Below are positions 1 through 12,500 of a DNA stretch of 64,000 nt, piece after piece. The notes under the pieces are model-generated. The model was not told where the DNA came from. It saw only the letters and a list, made by a program, of their open reading frames with translations, and made no database searches. This stretch comes from Ianthella basta (Eukaryota; Porifera; Demospongiae; Verongiida; Ianthellidae): positions 1,936,851-2,000,850 of the forward strand of contig OZ025885.1 of assembly GCA_964019415.1 (NCBI GenBank), in the 5' to 3' direction. A program made the translations under genes and the position numbers. Position 1 is the stretch's first letter. Each line of letters opens with the position of its first letter.

Positions 1-3000
1 TGTCTGCAGACAGCTTGGACTGGGGTACCCAGTGAGAGTGCTCAATGAAGACACAGATGAACTGGACAAAGTGTCAGGGAGCAACACATCAGATTCTATT
101 AGCAGGTAATGTTCATTTTAGACTGCCCTTACAATTCTGCTGTTGTTACTATTGCCATTGGAAGATCTTTACTACAGTGGAACCTGTCTAAGATGGTCAC
201 TGTGTTTGGCAGCCACCTTTCTAAAACAGCCAGCCTCCCTGACCCATAATGACACAAAAGCATTGCAATCTACCTCTGTAGAGCAGCCACCTCTCTTTAA
301 AGATCAGTTTGAACTGGCCCACAGGAGGCTGTCTTAGATAGATTCCACTGTATTATCTTTTGACAACGTCCTCTGATGTCCTCAACTTATGTCATTGAAT
401 AATACAGATTCCGCTTTGGCAGTGGAAATCCCGTGCACATCATGACTGATGTGGCCTGTAAAGGGGATGAATCAAACATTTTCAGCTGTCCACCATATGT
501 GGGTCTAGACATCAGATGTGAGCCGTACAAAGCAGTGGGAGTACAGTGCAGTGAGTACAGACAAATTACTCTTCTTTAATTACATGATCTTCTTGGAATG
601 CTATGAATATCACATATCAGAATAATTATTAATTTCTAGTTGACTGCTATAATAGCTGTTCATCTGACTGATTTGACTTTAGCTGTATTATAAATTTGTC
701 AACCTCAGTGGAGTAACGCACTTTTAGCTTGTAGTCACTCTGATGCAGTCCATATAGCACACGGTCTCTGCAGAAACATATAGCTGTAATTTCTGTTCTG
801 AAACATAGGTGAGCTGTACCCCCAGCCGTACTCTGGTCAGGTACGTTTGGTTGGAGGGGAATTCTCCTCTGAAGGTAGATTGGAGGTGTACTTTAATGGG
901 CAGTGGGGAGCTGTCTGTGGAGAAGGCACACTGGATACGAATGTGGGAGAGACTGTCTGCAGACAGCTGGGATACACACATGGCAACGTTAACATATCTA
1001 TACAAACAGACAGGTATACAATTATTAGTGTTATTGTGATAAGAATATATGCATATTCATATGTACTTATGTCTGTAGTTCTTATCAGTTTTACAGAATC
1101 ATTCCCAGGGCCTGTATGGCTGACATCAGTGAACTGTTCTGACCGTTTCAGTTGCTTATCATCATGTCTGAAAGCAGCTCCCACTACAACCCAGACTTGT
1201 TCCAGCAGCACCTACCTTTTTATCACTTGTAGTGAGTTGGCACGACTTTGTATGACTTTCGTTTGACTTTGCCATGCCGTATTACTGACCTGAAGGAACT
1301 CGTGCTTTATGCAAATTAATGGATTAACTGGGCAGCTTCAGCACTGTGCAACAGTGATTAATGGTGTTTGTGACTACCTACAAAGTAGCACGTACATAAT
1401 AATTATTATGATTAATAGCGATGAAAAGGTTTGGCAGCATAGAAGCTTACAAATCTATATATTGCATCCCATGGTCTTGTTTTAGTATAGTGGAACCTGT
1501 TAAAGATGGTCAGTATGAATGGTAGCCACCTCTCTAAAATAAGTTATCTGCCTCATTGACCCCAAAATTGCGCTAAAACATAGCAATCTACGTACCTCGG
1601 TAGAGCAGCCAATTTTTTATATAGCCAGTTAGAACTGGCCTGAAGGTGGCTGTCTTAGACAGCTAGATTTCACTGTATACAGGCATTCTGGAGACTGTAA
1701 TCCTATGGGTTTTTTCTTTAGCTGATTGAATATGTCCTTTACCATAATTTTCTTTTGTGAATATAATTCTAGTTCCACTGTACACATGCATTGCTTACAT
1801 TACTTTCTACAATGTCATGTAATCATTCAATTTGAATTCACCATTCAATCTGTAATATGCAGCCCACAATACTATCAGCATTACAGACTATGGTACCAGA
1901 GATAGGTGCGAGCTGACTTCTGCAAGCCCAGGAGAAGGTACACTGAGACTGACTGGAGGTGCTACTGCCAACTCTGGGGTGGTACAGGTGTACCTGGGTG
2001 GAAAGTGGGGAGGGATCTGTGCAAATGAAGACCAGTGTGTCAGAAATACACTAGAGGTGATGTGTCGACAGCTTGGATACAGGAGCGGGATATCAGTTAG
2101 GTAAGTACATGCATGTAGTGAGTGAGTGCTTTAAATGAATGCAAATTTAATACCTAGCTGCACATGCTCTATTCATGTTATAACTAATTGCGTCTCCTCT
2201 GTGTGAAGCACACAACTTTTAATAAATTAGTGGTTTTTGGTATGCCCATATTATTATTGCTTTAACTCTCTGTATGCAGTCCTAAAGCAGTCAACCATCC
2301 CATCAATATTGCAAGTATAAACTGCACGGGTGGAGAGGGGAAAATAACAGATTGCATATACGTGCAGTCTTCTTCGTGTTCCTCAAATGCCCAGCTCTAT
2401 CTCAACTGCTGTAAGGCCATATATAGCAAGAGACAATAGCCTTATTATACCAGACAGCATGTGTACTAGACTATAGAAACACTAGTTATACTTGAGCAGT
2501 ATTGTAAGTTAATAATTGTTCTATTTTAATAGCAACCGAATTCTCTGCTCCATTGTATGGAGCAGTAACACTGACTGGTGGGGGAGGAGCAAGTGGTACT
2601 CTCGCAGTGGGGTCGTTAGGATCATTGTGTGACACTCCATTCAGCCGTGCCACTGGTGATGTGGTGTGCAGGCAGATGGGGTACCAAGGTGCTCGGGCTG
2701 TGAAGAAAGGGTCATTGTAAGTGCTTATTCTGAAATTCTGTTTGCATGGCAACTCTCGAGATGCATGCTTTTATTTATTTCCTCAGTTATGGAGCACCTC
2801 GTGATCCAGTTGCTATTTCAGCAGTTTGCACAGGAAGTGAGCAAAATTTGACTTCCTGTCAGTTGAGTGCCTGTTCAGGTACTGCAGCAGCTGGAGTTCA
2901 GTGTAGTAAGTACTAATTAGTAGATCAATCAGTACTATATAACTTGACTCAGATTACTGCAGCAGTTTCTACAATTTGTTCTTTTACTTATAGATGTAAA

Positions 3001-3541
3001 CAGCACTGAATCTGATCATGGTGACCTGAGACTGATTGGTGGCAGTTCAACAGCAGGAAGACTACAGATGCAATTGGATGGAATGTGGACTGCAGTGTGC
3101 TCATTCAGCTTCAGTGCTACTGCAGCCAGTGTTGCTTGCTCACAGATGGGATTGGGATCAACAGGAACTGTACTCACTGATAGATGGTTGGTTTGTTAAC
3201 CTTTTTGGTATGTAACAGTTTCTCTATTACATTTTTTCTAACTCACTATTTTACTGACTTCAATGACTGTCTTAATGACTTGCTCGCTTGAGCTCTGTTT
3301 CACCTTGCTAGGCGAAGTCACATCTACAATGGAAAACTTGCCATTCAGAACTGCTCTGGGACAGAGGCAAAGCTATATGACTGCTGGTATTTATTTGTAT
3401 ATTCTCATGACGTATGCGGCACAGACGTAGCTGTGGAATGTAAAAATTGCACCCGAGTCTGTCAGAATGGTGAAACACTAAACACCATCTCTTGCACTTG
3501 CATATGTACAGATGGGTACTTGGGAGAAAATTGCAGCCGCA
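1..3541 (+). CDS. Gene A N-terminal SRCR domains and EGF-like domain
   Basis: Exons: 1-105, 408-550, 809-1013, 1089-1231, 1863-2100, 2280-2410, 2533-2716, 2787-2905, 2994-3186 and 3312-3541. They encode five scavenger-receptor cysteine-rich domains, each split in two by a phase-2 intron just after the VCRQLGY-type motif. The first domain lacks its start because of the window edge. Typical motifs are RLVGG near the start, WGAVC, CRQLGY, and a final Cys pair around GVQC. Domains 4 and 5 are poorly conserved and short of some residues. The last exon continues into an EGF-like stretch with six cysteines (CTRVCQNG ... CICTDGYLGENC). SRCR domains bind proteins or polyanions on the cell surface; the partner here is unknown. 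Confidence 0.85.
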
Positions 3542-6500
3542 GTAAGTATATATAAATATGTATATATATATATATTAATATATTATTATATAATAACTAT
3601 ATATACTATTTTGTTGCATACTGTTATAATATTATTTGTCAGTTGTTGTGTAATACACTTATGATAGTGAGCCTGAATATTGGCTTTCTTTTAGCTCTTC
3701 TGTTGCAATTGTTTGTGGACTAGACAGTCTTACTGTACCAGATTACTAAGAAGCAGTACTGAACTTGAAGTGACCAATCTGCGACTATATATTCAGCAAA
3801 TGCTCAATGTCATAATATTGACTGATTGTACATTGGATTGAACATGTAGGTAAATTCCTGATACTGGGTAGTCACAGACAGAACAGATGAAGACTAAGAA
3901 AGAGAATGTGCCATGCTATCCATCAGGAATGATGAAACCCTTGGATAGTGACAATTCTTTAACTCTGCGTTATGTCTCCTTTGTATACATGGTGATGGTA
4001 GACAACTAGATTCTTATTATCATAATTATAGTAGCTAAATTTTTAAATACTCTAACTGACGGGCTGATGCAATGTCATACTCCAAAGTTGTCTGTATATG
4101 GTAAGATTACTCTTCCAACATGCATGCTGTGCTCAAAATTGGTTGATTTGGTTCTCTTACAGGAATTTCCTGTGGCAACCTAACTGTCCCCAGCAATGGT
4201 CATGTAGACACTAGTGCAGGCACCTCCTTTGGGGACACAGCAATGTACTCATGTGACACAGGGTACATGTTGAGTGGACCAGCTGAGAGAACATGTCAGG
4301 CTAATAGACAGTGGAGTGGGAGTGAAGTAACCTGTGGAAGTGAGTAGGTAACTGCAACCTATCAATATCTCAATTGCCACACAGTGTGCACAGTTTTGGC
4401 AAACTTACTTATTGTAACAGTATTACTTCAGTTCCATTGCAACACATTTCTGGTTTGACAAGTTTGGCTTGCTGTTGTTTGCATTAATTTAATCTACACA
4501 TATACTATTCTGTAGGAGTGTCCTGTGGTCAGCTTACCAATTCCAGTAATGGCCGTGTAAACACCAGTGCAGGCACCTCCTTTGGGGACACAGCAATGTA
4601 CTCATGTGACACAGGGTACATGTTGAATGGACCAGCTGAGAGAACATGTCAGGCTAATGGACAGTGGAGTGGGAGTGAACCAACTTGTGCAAGTGAGTGA
4701 ACAACTTATCTGTAACTTTACTGCACCACATTTGTGCCGTTCACAAGCTTCAGCAGACAACTGCTGACAACAGGGGTGTGCTGCATGTGTTTAGGTGATG
4801 TTCGATAATGCTAATTAAGATGGTCTATATACCATGTGTAGTTCTGAACGTTGTCTTTTATTCATGTCACCATGGTACATAGACCATCTTAATTAGCATT
4901 TCCGAGTGTCACTGATTAGTCAGTGCCCGGTGTGGGAGTTTCAAAAGAGGCTCTGGATAGAGCTCGCCTGGATCGGTATATAAGGAGAGAATGGATCAGT
5001 GGCTGTTGACGGTGACCAGTGAGCCGGCTGCTAAAGGGTCGGCTAAAGATCTGGAGGTTGCCAGTGCTGGTCCGGTTCACTGCCATTTCCCCTTCCCCCC
5101 TTCTTTCCTTACCATGTGTAGTTCCGAATGTTGCCTTTCATTATATAATTATAGTAGCTAAATTTATGAAACTGTAACTGTCAGGCTGATGCAATGTCAT
5201 ACTCCAAATTTGTCTGTATATGGTAAGATTACTCTTCCAACATGCATGCTGTGCTCAAAAAATTGGTTGACATGGTTCTCTTGCAGGAATTTCCTGTGGC
5301 CCACTTGCTGTCCCTAGTAATGGCCGTGTAGACACTAGTGCAGGCACCTCCTTTGGGGACACAGCAATGTACATGTGTGATGAAGGTTATGCAAGGCATG
5401 GACCACGTCTGACAACATGCCAGGCCAATGGAGAATGGAATGCGAGTGAACCATTGTGTTTACGTGAGTGAACAGTAGCATACCTGTTGCAGTACAATTG
5501 TACTGTCACATGTATAACATGTAGCTAGACAAATTTTCTTCTCTCTTACCCCTTCACTGAAGTTGTTGACTGTCGCACCCTCACACCCCTTCCTAACGGA
5601 ACCGTCTCCTTGCTTAACAGCACTACCACGTTCAACAGCATGGCAAAGTATGAATGTGAAATAGGATTTCAGCTGGTAGGCAATACCTACAGAGTTTGTG
5701 CGGCTCACGCATACTGGACTGGGAGTGTGCCAACTTGTAAACGTGAGTGAAGCTATGTGTACATCTAGTATTGTGTAGTGGACAAAGAATTATAGAATCC
5801 ATTTGAGTGCGGCAGTATGTGATAATGAGATTCTGGAATACAGTCATCATCTGTGCATGTGTGACTTTGCTCACAATTTCTTGACTGTTAGCAGATCAAT
5901 GTTGGTAAAGATTGCATGTTACTTATGCTATGCATTCTGTAGGTGTTGTCAGTTAATCATAGTTCTGCAGCTAAATTTATAAAAACTCTAACTGTCGGGC
6001 TGATGCAATGTCATACTCCAAAGTTGTCTGTATATGGTAAGATTACTCTTCCAACATGCATGCTGTGCTCAAAATTGGTTGATTTGGTTATATCCTGTAG
6101 GAATTTCCTGTGGCAACCTAACTGTCCTTAGTAATGGCCGTGTGGACACTAGTGCAGGCATCTCCTTTGGGGACACAGCAATGTACTCATGTGACACAGG
6201 GTACATGCTGAGTGGACCAGCTGAGAGAACATGCCAGGCAGATGGACAGTGGAATGGGAGTGTACCAACTTGTGAAAGTGAGTGGACAAGTTATGTATCT
6301 GTAACTCTATTGCACCAAATTGTGCCATTCACAAGCTTCAGCAGACAACTGGTGACAACAGGGGTGTGCTGCATGTGTTTAGATGAATTTGAGGGAACCA
6401 GTTAGTCCATTTAGTGTGAACTTTGCACATTCACTGAAATTTTGAAACATTTGCAACCTTTTGCTATTTTGTAGGAGTGTCCTGTGGTCCTCTTGCTGCC

Positions 6501-9500
6501 CACAGTAATGGTCGTGTGGACACTAGTGCAGGCACCTCCTTTGGGGACACAGCAATGTACTCATGTGACACAGGGTACATGTTGAGTGGACCAGCTGAGA
6601 GAACATGCCAGGCTGATGGACAATGGAATGGGAGTGAACCAACTTGTGCAAGTGAGTAAGCAGCTGATCTACATAGCCTATCTATAGCTACTACTGGACT
6701 TGTATCTGCCTTACACAATTCTTGCTAAATTTTAGTAGGCAACTGTGGATGGAAAGAGTAAAATGTGTGTATGCGTTTGACTGTTCTCATATCATTATTC
6801 AGTTTGATGTAATCTCCCATTCCTTGGAGAGTTACCATTTTTCTTATCTTTTTAGGGGATGCCGCAGGCAGCCCCTATATTGTTTTCAAATTGACATTTC
6901 GTATAGCTTATAGTTGAGTTGATGAATCTACTGGCAACAGATTCTTAAGCATGACACAGGCTGTTGTTGATAAAGCAACTGCAGGATGTTTCTACCTGGA
7001 GGTCTTATCAACTGCATGCAGGATTACTAGTGGATCCACTTGTTGTTTTAATCTTTACTTTGTAATGAACTTAAAGCTGAGCGTTCTTAACATCACTTAA
7101 TTAAGTTCTATGAGCCTCTACAGTATATGCAGAATCTCCTTGTATTTTTTGCTGTGGCAGTGTTTTATGCATGCTGTAACAACAACTGTATGCACCTTTC
7201 AATTAAATCTGCAACAGTGTATACAATATGTACATGAACATTGATGTCCATACATGTTATGTTCAATATTCTGCCAGTTCATCCTCTGTTATATTATATA
7301 TATATCCATAATAGATACACCACAGCTGACTGATGCCAGTGTATCAGTTATGGCAGTGAATGAAACAGGAAAGATCAGAGTCACTTGGAGCAGACCAACT
7401 CTGGGAGCTGGTCAAGTGATCACTGGCTACTCTGTACAGTATAGGAGAAGGGGAACCCCCTCTTACATCACTCGCTCAGTGTCTGGCTCTACTGCAACCT
7501 CATACACCATCACCAACCTCAATCTTGGTACAGTGTATGAAGTGAGAGTTGCATCAGTGGGCCCTCTTGGACTGAGTGGATACTGCTGTGGGAGTGGGAA
7601 ACTGGTTACAACATACAACAGTGAGTGTGCAGTGCATGGGAAGCAATTCTGTTCCATTTAAAGTTAATTTAAACTTACAGTAATTATAAGCCTCAGTTGT
7701 GCTTTTAGCAGATTCTTACAGTATAGAGGACTTTCAACCGTGCTGTGCAATGATTATGCTGCAGTTTGTTGTCTTCTATAGTTATGCAAATTATGCTTCA
7801 TTCATTATGCCTGATTGTATGTATATGATATGAGTAAAAACAACATGACACTAAACCTATATTTCGATACTAATGATGCACTATCTCCATTTCCCTTACC
7901 CCAACCACACCCATTCATTGTTTCTTTCGGTCATCATTGCCCATTGTCTATTTCTGCCTCATCCATTAAGAGCTCTACAATGTCAACCTATGTTTACCTA
8001 AGCTTTAGCATTGAAACTGTTTAGATTTCCTGATTAAATTATCAGAATCATAATGAGAAAGGGTTGGTTCTCTAATACCAGCTTCACAACAGGGTTGAAA
8101 ACCTTGCCGACGTTTCGAATTTGCAAAACATTGACAAGGTTTTCAACCCTGTTGTGAAGCTGGTATTAGAGAACCAACCCTTTCTGATGCCTGAGCCAGC
8201 TGAGAAGCCCTCACTTCAGAATCATAATGTTTCCAGTTACAGGACAAGTGTACAAGGGTTGCAAACAGCATTAATGTACTTGGCTCTCCAGGAATGAATT
8301 GACCATGAAGGGATGTTTCTAACATAACGTTTACCTCAACCAGGCTTTAACCATGCCTCAAATTTACCCCATGGCAAACTTATATTTCCTACTGTTGCCC
8401 ATTTTACCCTCCCACACGTGTCACTATGCATGCATAAATTTGAGCTCTTCTACTGCAAAAGATGCACCTAAAGACAGTTAAGGTTGCATTGAATTAGACA
8501 CAAGTTATAAAATTGAGCTAGTTAATTCTCAATTTGTGTCATCATTGTATTGCTTTTGTATGCAGCTACACGTACATATAATTATATGCAGCATTCAGCA
8601 AGACCATCATCAGCTATATATCTACACCATAACATAATTTCGTGTTTGTGAAATATCTTTCCCATGCACAATAATGTGGGTACAGGTACAACACAGCCTG
8701 TTATCTTACTGGCCAGCACAGCACTCTATACAATGATTTATTCATATTATGCCGGTACATTGAATTTTGCAACCCAATATTCTCTTACTGTGACAGTCCC
8801 ATCTCAAGTGACTGATGTCACTGTGTCAAAGGCAGTGAGATCAGGGAGACCAGCTCTGAGGGTGATGTGGACCACTCCCCAAAGTGATGTGTCCATCTCT
8901 CAATACCAGGTGCAGTACAGAAGAAGTGGGACTACTTCCTGGAGTAGTGCAGCCCCAGTCTCAGGTTCAACCACATCCACTTACCTTGAGGAGCTAGTTG
9001 CTGGCTCTGAGTATCAGGTTCGGGTGAGAGCAGTGTCTGCCATTGGAAGTGGTGCTTGGAGTGCGGTACAGTCATTGACAACATACAGGAGTGAGTCGTT
9101 CACCACTGAAGTTGTAATCTTGCAGAAATTGCAAATGTACAAATGCACATAACTCATATTTTGTATGACTTGGGATGAACTTGAGCTACACTTGAATCTT
9201 ATCAGTGTCGATAGTAGTATGCACCTTTACATCGCAATACGGCAGTTGTTATATATAGAAGATGAACAAAAGACGCAGTTAGCAACGCCTTAAATGTTCC
9301 TAAAACAATCCATCATACCTCACATAAGTGATGAGGAACAGAACAATTTAAGACTGCCAGCCCCATGGCCAAGTGAACTCAACAATAGATGTTGTCACAT
9401 AGCCTAGAGTTCATTACTCCTACTTCACCACACGTCTATGCTTAGCTTGTAATTCGTATAAAAATATTAATGCACACAACACAGTGGGTGTTGTAAAATG

Positions 9501-12500
9501 AGTCTGCCGTTGTCCTTGTACCTAAACGACAGCATTTGTATTATGTGGATTTCCTGATTTATGTAAGGGTGTGTATAATGCTTCCAGTTAGAGGGCAAAT
9601 GTCCATGGACTGTATACAGACTATATATACTTGGCATGCACTCCCGGATTGCGTTAGTGACTAACTACTTTATCACTTCCAGGAGTTGATGTGTTTTCTC
9701 CATGTTCCTATCTGTCACGGCTAACTTAACCAGGCTCTAGCTACACCCCACTTTAACCTGTGGTTGGTATATACTTTTCTTGTTGCCATTTTACCAACCA
9801 ATGTGTCTCTGCATGTGAACACTTATACACCTCCATATATTGCAAAAATTGCTGATAGCACTAGATAGTGCTGGTATGAATTGGAACATTACTGTAGTTA
9901 TGAAATTAAGCTAGTTTCCACCTTGTGCCATCATTTGAATTGCCTTTGCTTGCAGCCAAATATACCTGTGGTTGGTATATACTTTTCTTGTTGCCATTTT
10001 ACCATCCTGTGTGTGTCTCTGCATGTGAACTTGCATTGCAGCAGTAAATATATATAATTATACAGTAAATAATATTATGTTGCATAATGGTATAATAGTA
10101 TTTGTCAGTTGTTGGATAATAAATATTAATTATATAATTATTATATTATGTATTCTTAGAGTAGTGAATCATACAGTATTTTATGCGCATACATGCAATG
10201 ACAATACAACAATTTATTTGTCAACAATACACAGGATCTGTGTTCTGTGGTCAGCCCAATTTACTCAATAATGTACTCCAAATTTGCTGAATGTTTACAT
10301 TATTCATGCATTATGAATAGTTGCTTCATTGTTATGCTTATTGTGGTATTATTTACTTATATAGGGGTGTCCTGTGGTCAGCTATCTGATCCCAGTAATG
10401 GTCATGTGGACACTAGTGCAGGCACCTCATTTGGGGACACAGCAATGTACTCATGTGACACAGGGTACATGTTGAATGGACCAGCTGAGAGAGAATGTAA
10501 AACTAATGGACAGTGGAGTGGAAGTGAACCAACTTGTGAGAGTGAGTCTGATTGGATCTCTTTTAGCTCTTATTTGCAATTGTTTGTGGACTTGACAGTC
10601 TTACCGTATGAGATTAATAAGAAACAGTACTGAACTTGAAGTGACCAATCTGTGACGATATATTCAGCAAATGCACAATGTCATAACATTGACTGATTGT
10701 GCATTGGATTGAACAGCAGGTAAAATTCCTGATACTGGGTAGTCACAGACAGAACAGATGAAGACTAAGAAAGAAAATGTGCCGTGCTATCCATCAGGAA
10801 TGATGAAACCCTTGAATAGTGACAATTTTTAACTCTGTCTACAGTCTCCTGTGTATGGTGCTGGTAGACAACTAGATTATTATATAATTATAGTAGCTAA
10901 ATTTATAAAAACTCTAACTGTCCGGCTGATGCAATGTCATGCTCTAAATCTGTCTAATAGTATATGTAGTAAGGTTATATACTCTTCCAACATGCATGCT
11001 GTGCTCAAAAAATGGTTGATTTGGTTCTCTTGCAGGAATTTCCTGTGGCAACCTAACTGTCCCCAGTAATGGCAATGTAGACACTAGTGCAGGCACCTCC
11101 TTTGGGGACACAGCAATGTACATGTGTGATGAAGGTTATGCAAGGCATGGACCACGTCTGACAACATGCCAGGCTAATGGAGAATGGAATGCGAGTGAAC
11201 CATTGTGTTTACGTGAGTGAACAGTAGCATACCTGTTGCAGTACAATTGTACTGTCACATGTATAGCATGTAGATAGACATAGAGATAAATTTTCTTCTC
11301 TCTTACCCCTTCACTGAAGTTGTTGACTGTCGCACCCTCGCACCCCTTCCTAATGGAACCGTCTCCTTGCTTAACAGCACTACCACGTTCAACAGCATGG
11401 CAAAGTATGAATGTGAAATAGGATTTCAGCTGGTAGGCAATACCTACAGAGTCTGTGCGGCTCACGCATACTGGACTGGGAGTGTGCCAACTTGTAAACG
11501 TGAGTGAAGCTATGTGTACATATAGTATTGTGTAGTGGACAAAGAATTATAGAATCCATTTAAGTGCGGCAGTATGTGATAATGAGATTCTGGAATACAG
11601 TCATCATCTGTGCATGTGTGACTTTGCTCACAATTTTTTGACTGTTAGCAGATCAATGTTGGTAAAGATTGCATGTTACTTATGCTATGCATTCTGTAGG
11701 TGTTGTCAGTTAATCATAGTTCTGCAGCTAAATTTATAAAAACTCTAACTGTCGGGCTGATGCAATGTCATACTCCAAAGTTGTCTGTATATGGTAAGAT
11801 TACTCTTCCAACGTGCATGCTGTGCTCAAAATTGGTTGATTTGGTTATCTTGTAGGAATTTCCTGTGGCAACCTAACTGTCCCCAGTAATGGCCGTGTGG
11901 ACACTAGTACAGGCACCTCCTTTGGGGACACAGCAATGTACTCATGTGACACAGGGTACATGTTGAGTGGACCAGCTGAGAGAACATGCCAGACTAATGG
12001 ACAGTGGAATGGGAGTGAACCAACTTGTAAAAGTGAGCATTGCCAAACAGCTATTGGCTGTCCGTGCACTGCCACAACTTTATTTGACAATTTTCTATAT
12101 AATCTCTCTCCTCACCTACATTCTTTGTAGTTGTTGACTGTGGCTATCCAGAACATCTTCTTAATGGAAACATCTCCCTGCTTAGCAATAATACTACTTT
12201 CAATGGCATGGCAATATATGAATGTAATTCAGGATTCCACTTGGTAGGCAACACTAAAAGGGTTTGTCATGCCAATGGACAGTGGAATGGAAGTGTACCA
12301 ACTTGTAAAAGTGAGTGAACAGCTTACCAAATATTGCTACACATTTGTGGAATAACAAGTTTACTGTAGCTGATTGATTTGAGGTCAAGTATGCATGGAG
12401 AGAGAATGATCCAATAAGAGATCTTCAAGTGCTATATCTTACATTATACAGTGCGCCTGAGTACATGCAGGTTCACAAGTTTGATCTGTTTTTATCCACT

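Noticed and set aside
837-1211. Minus-strand frame of 124 codons opposite the second SRCR domain
   Set aside because: It is the shadow of real + strand exons, with matching splice sites and domain motifs on the + strand.
4808-5130. Complete transposon with defined ends between CCP2 and CCP3
   Set aside because: The inverted repeat is clear, but the two copies of CCATGTGTAGTTC do not coincide with its ends, so boundaries remain unknown.
8143-8325. Minus-strand frame near the 8056-8185 hairpin
   Set aside because: It covers one arm of the hairpin and intron sequence and shows no domain or splice logic.
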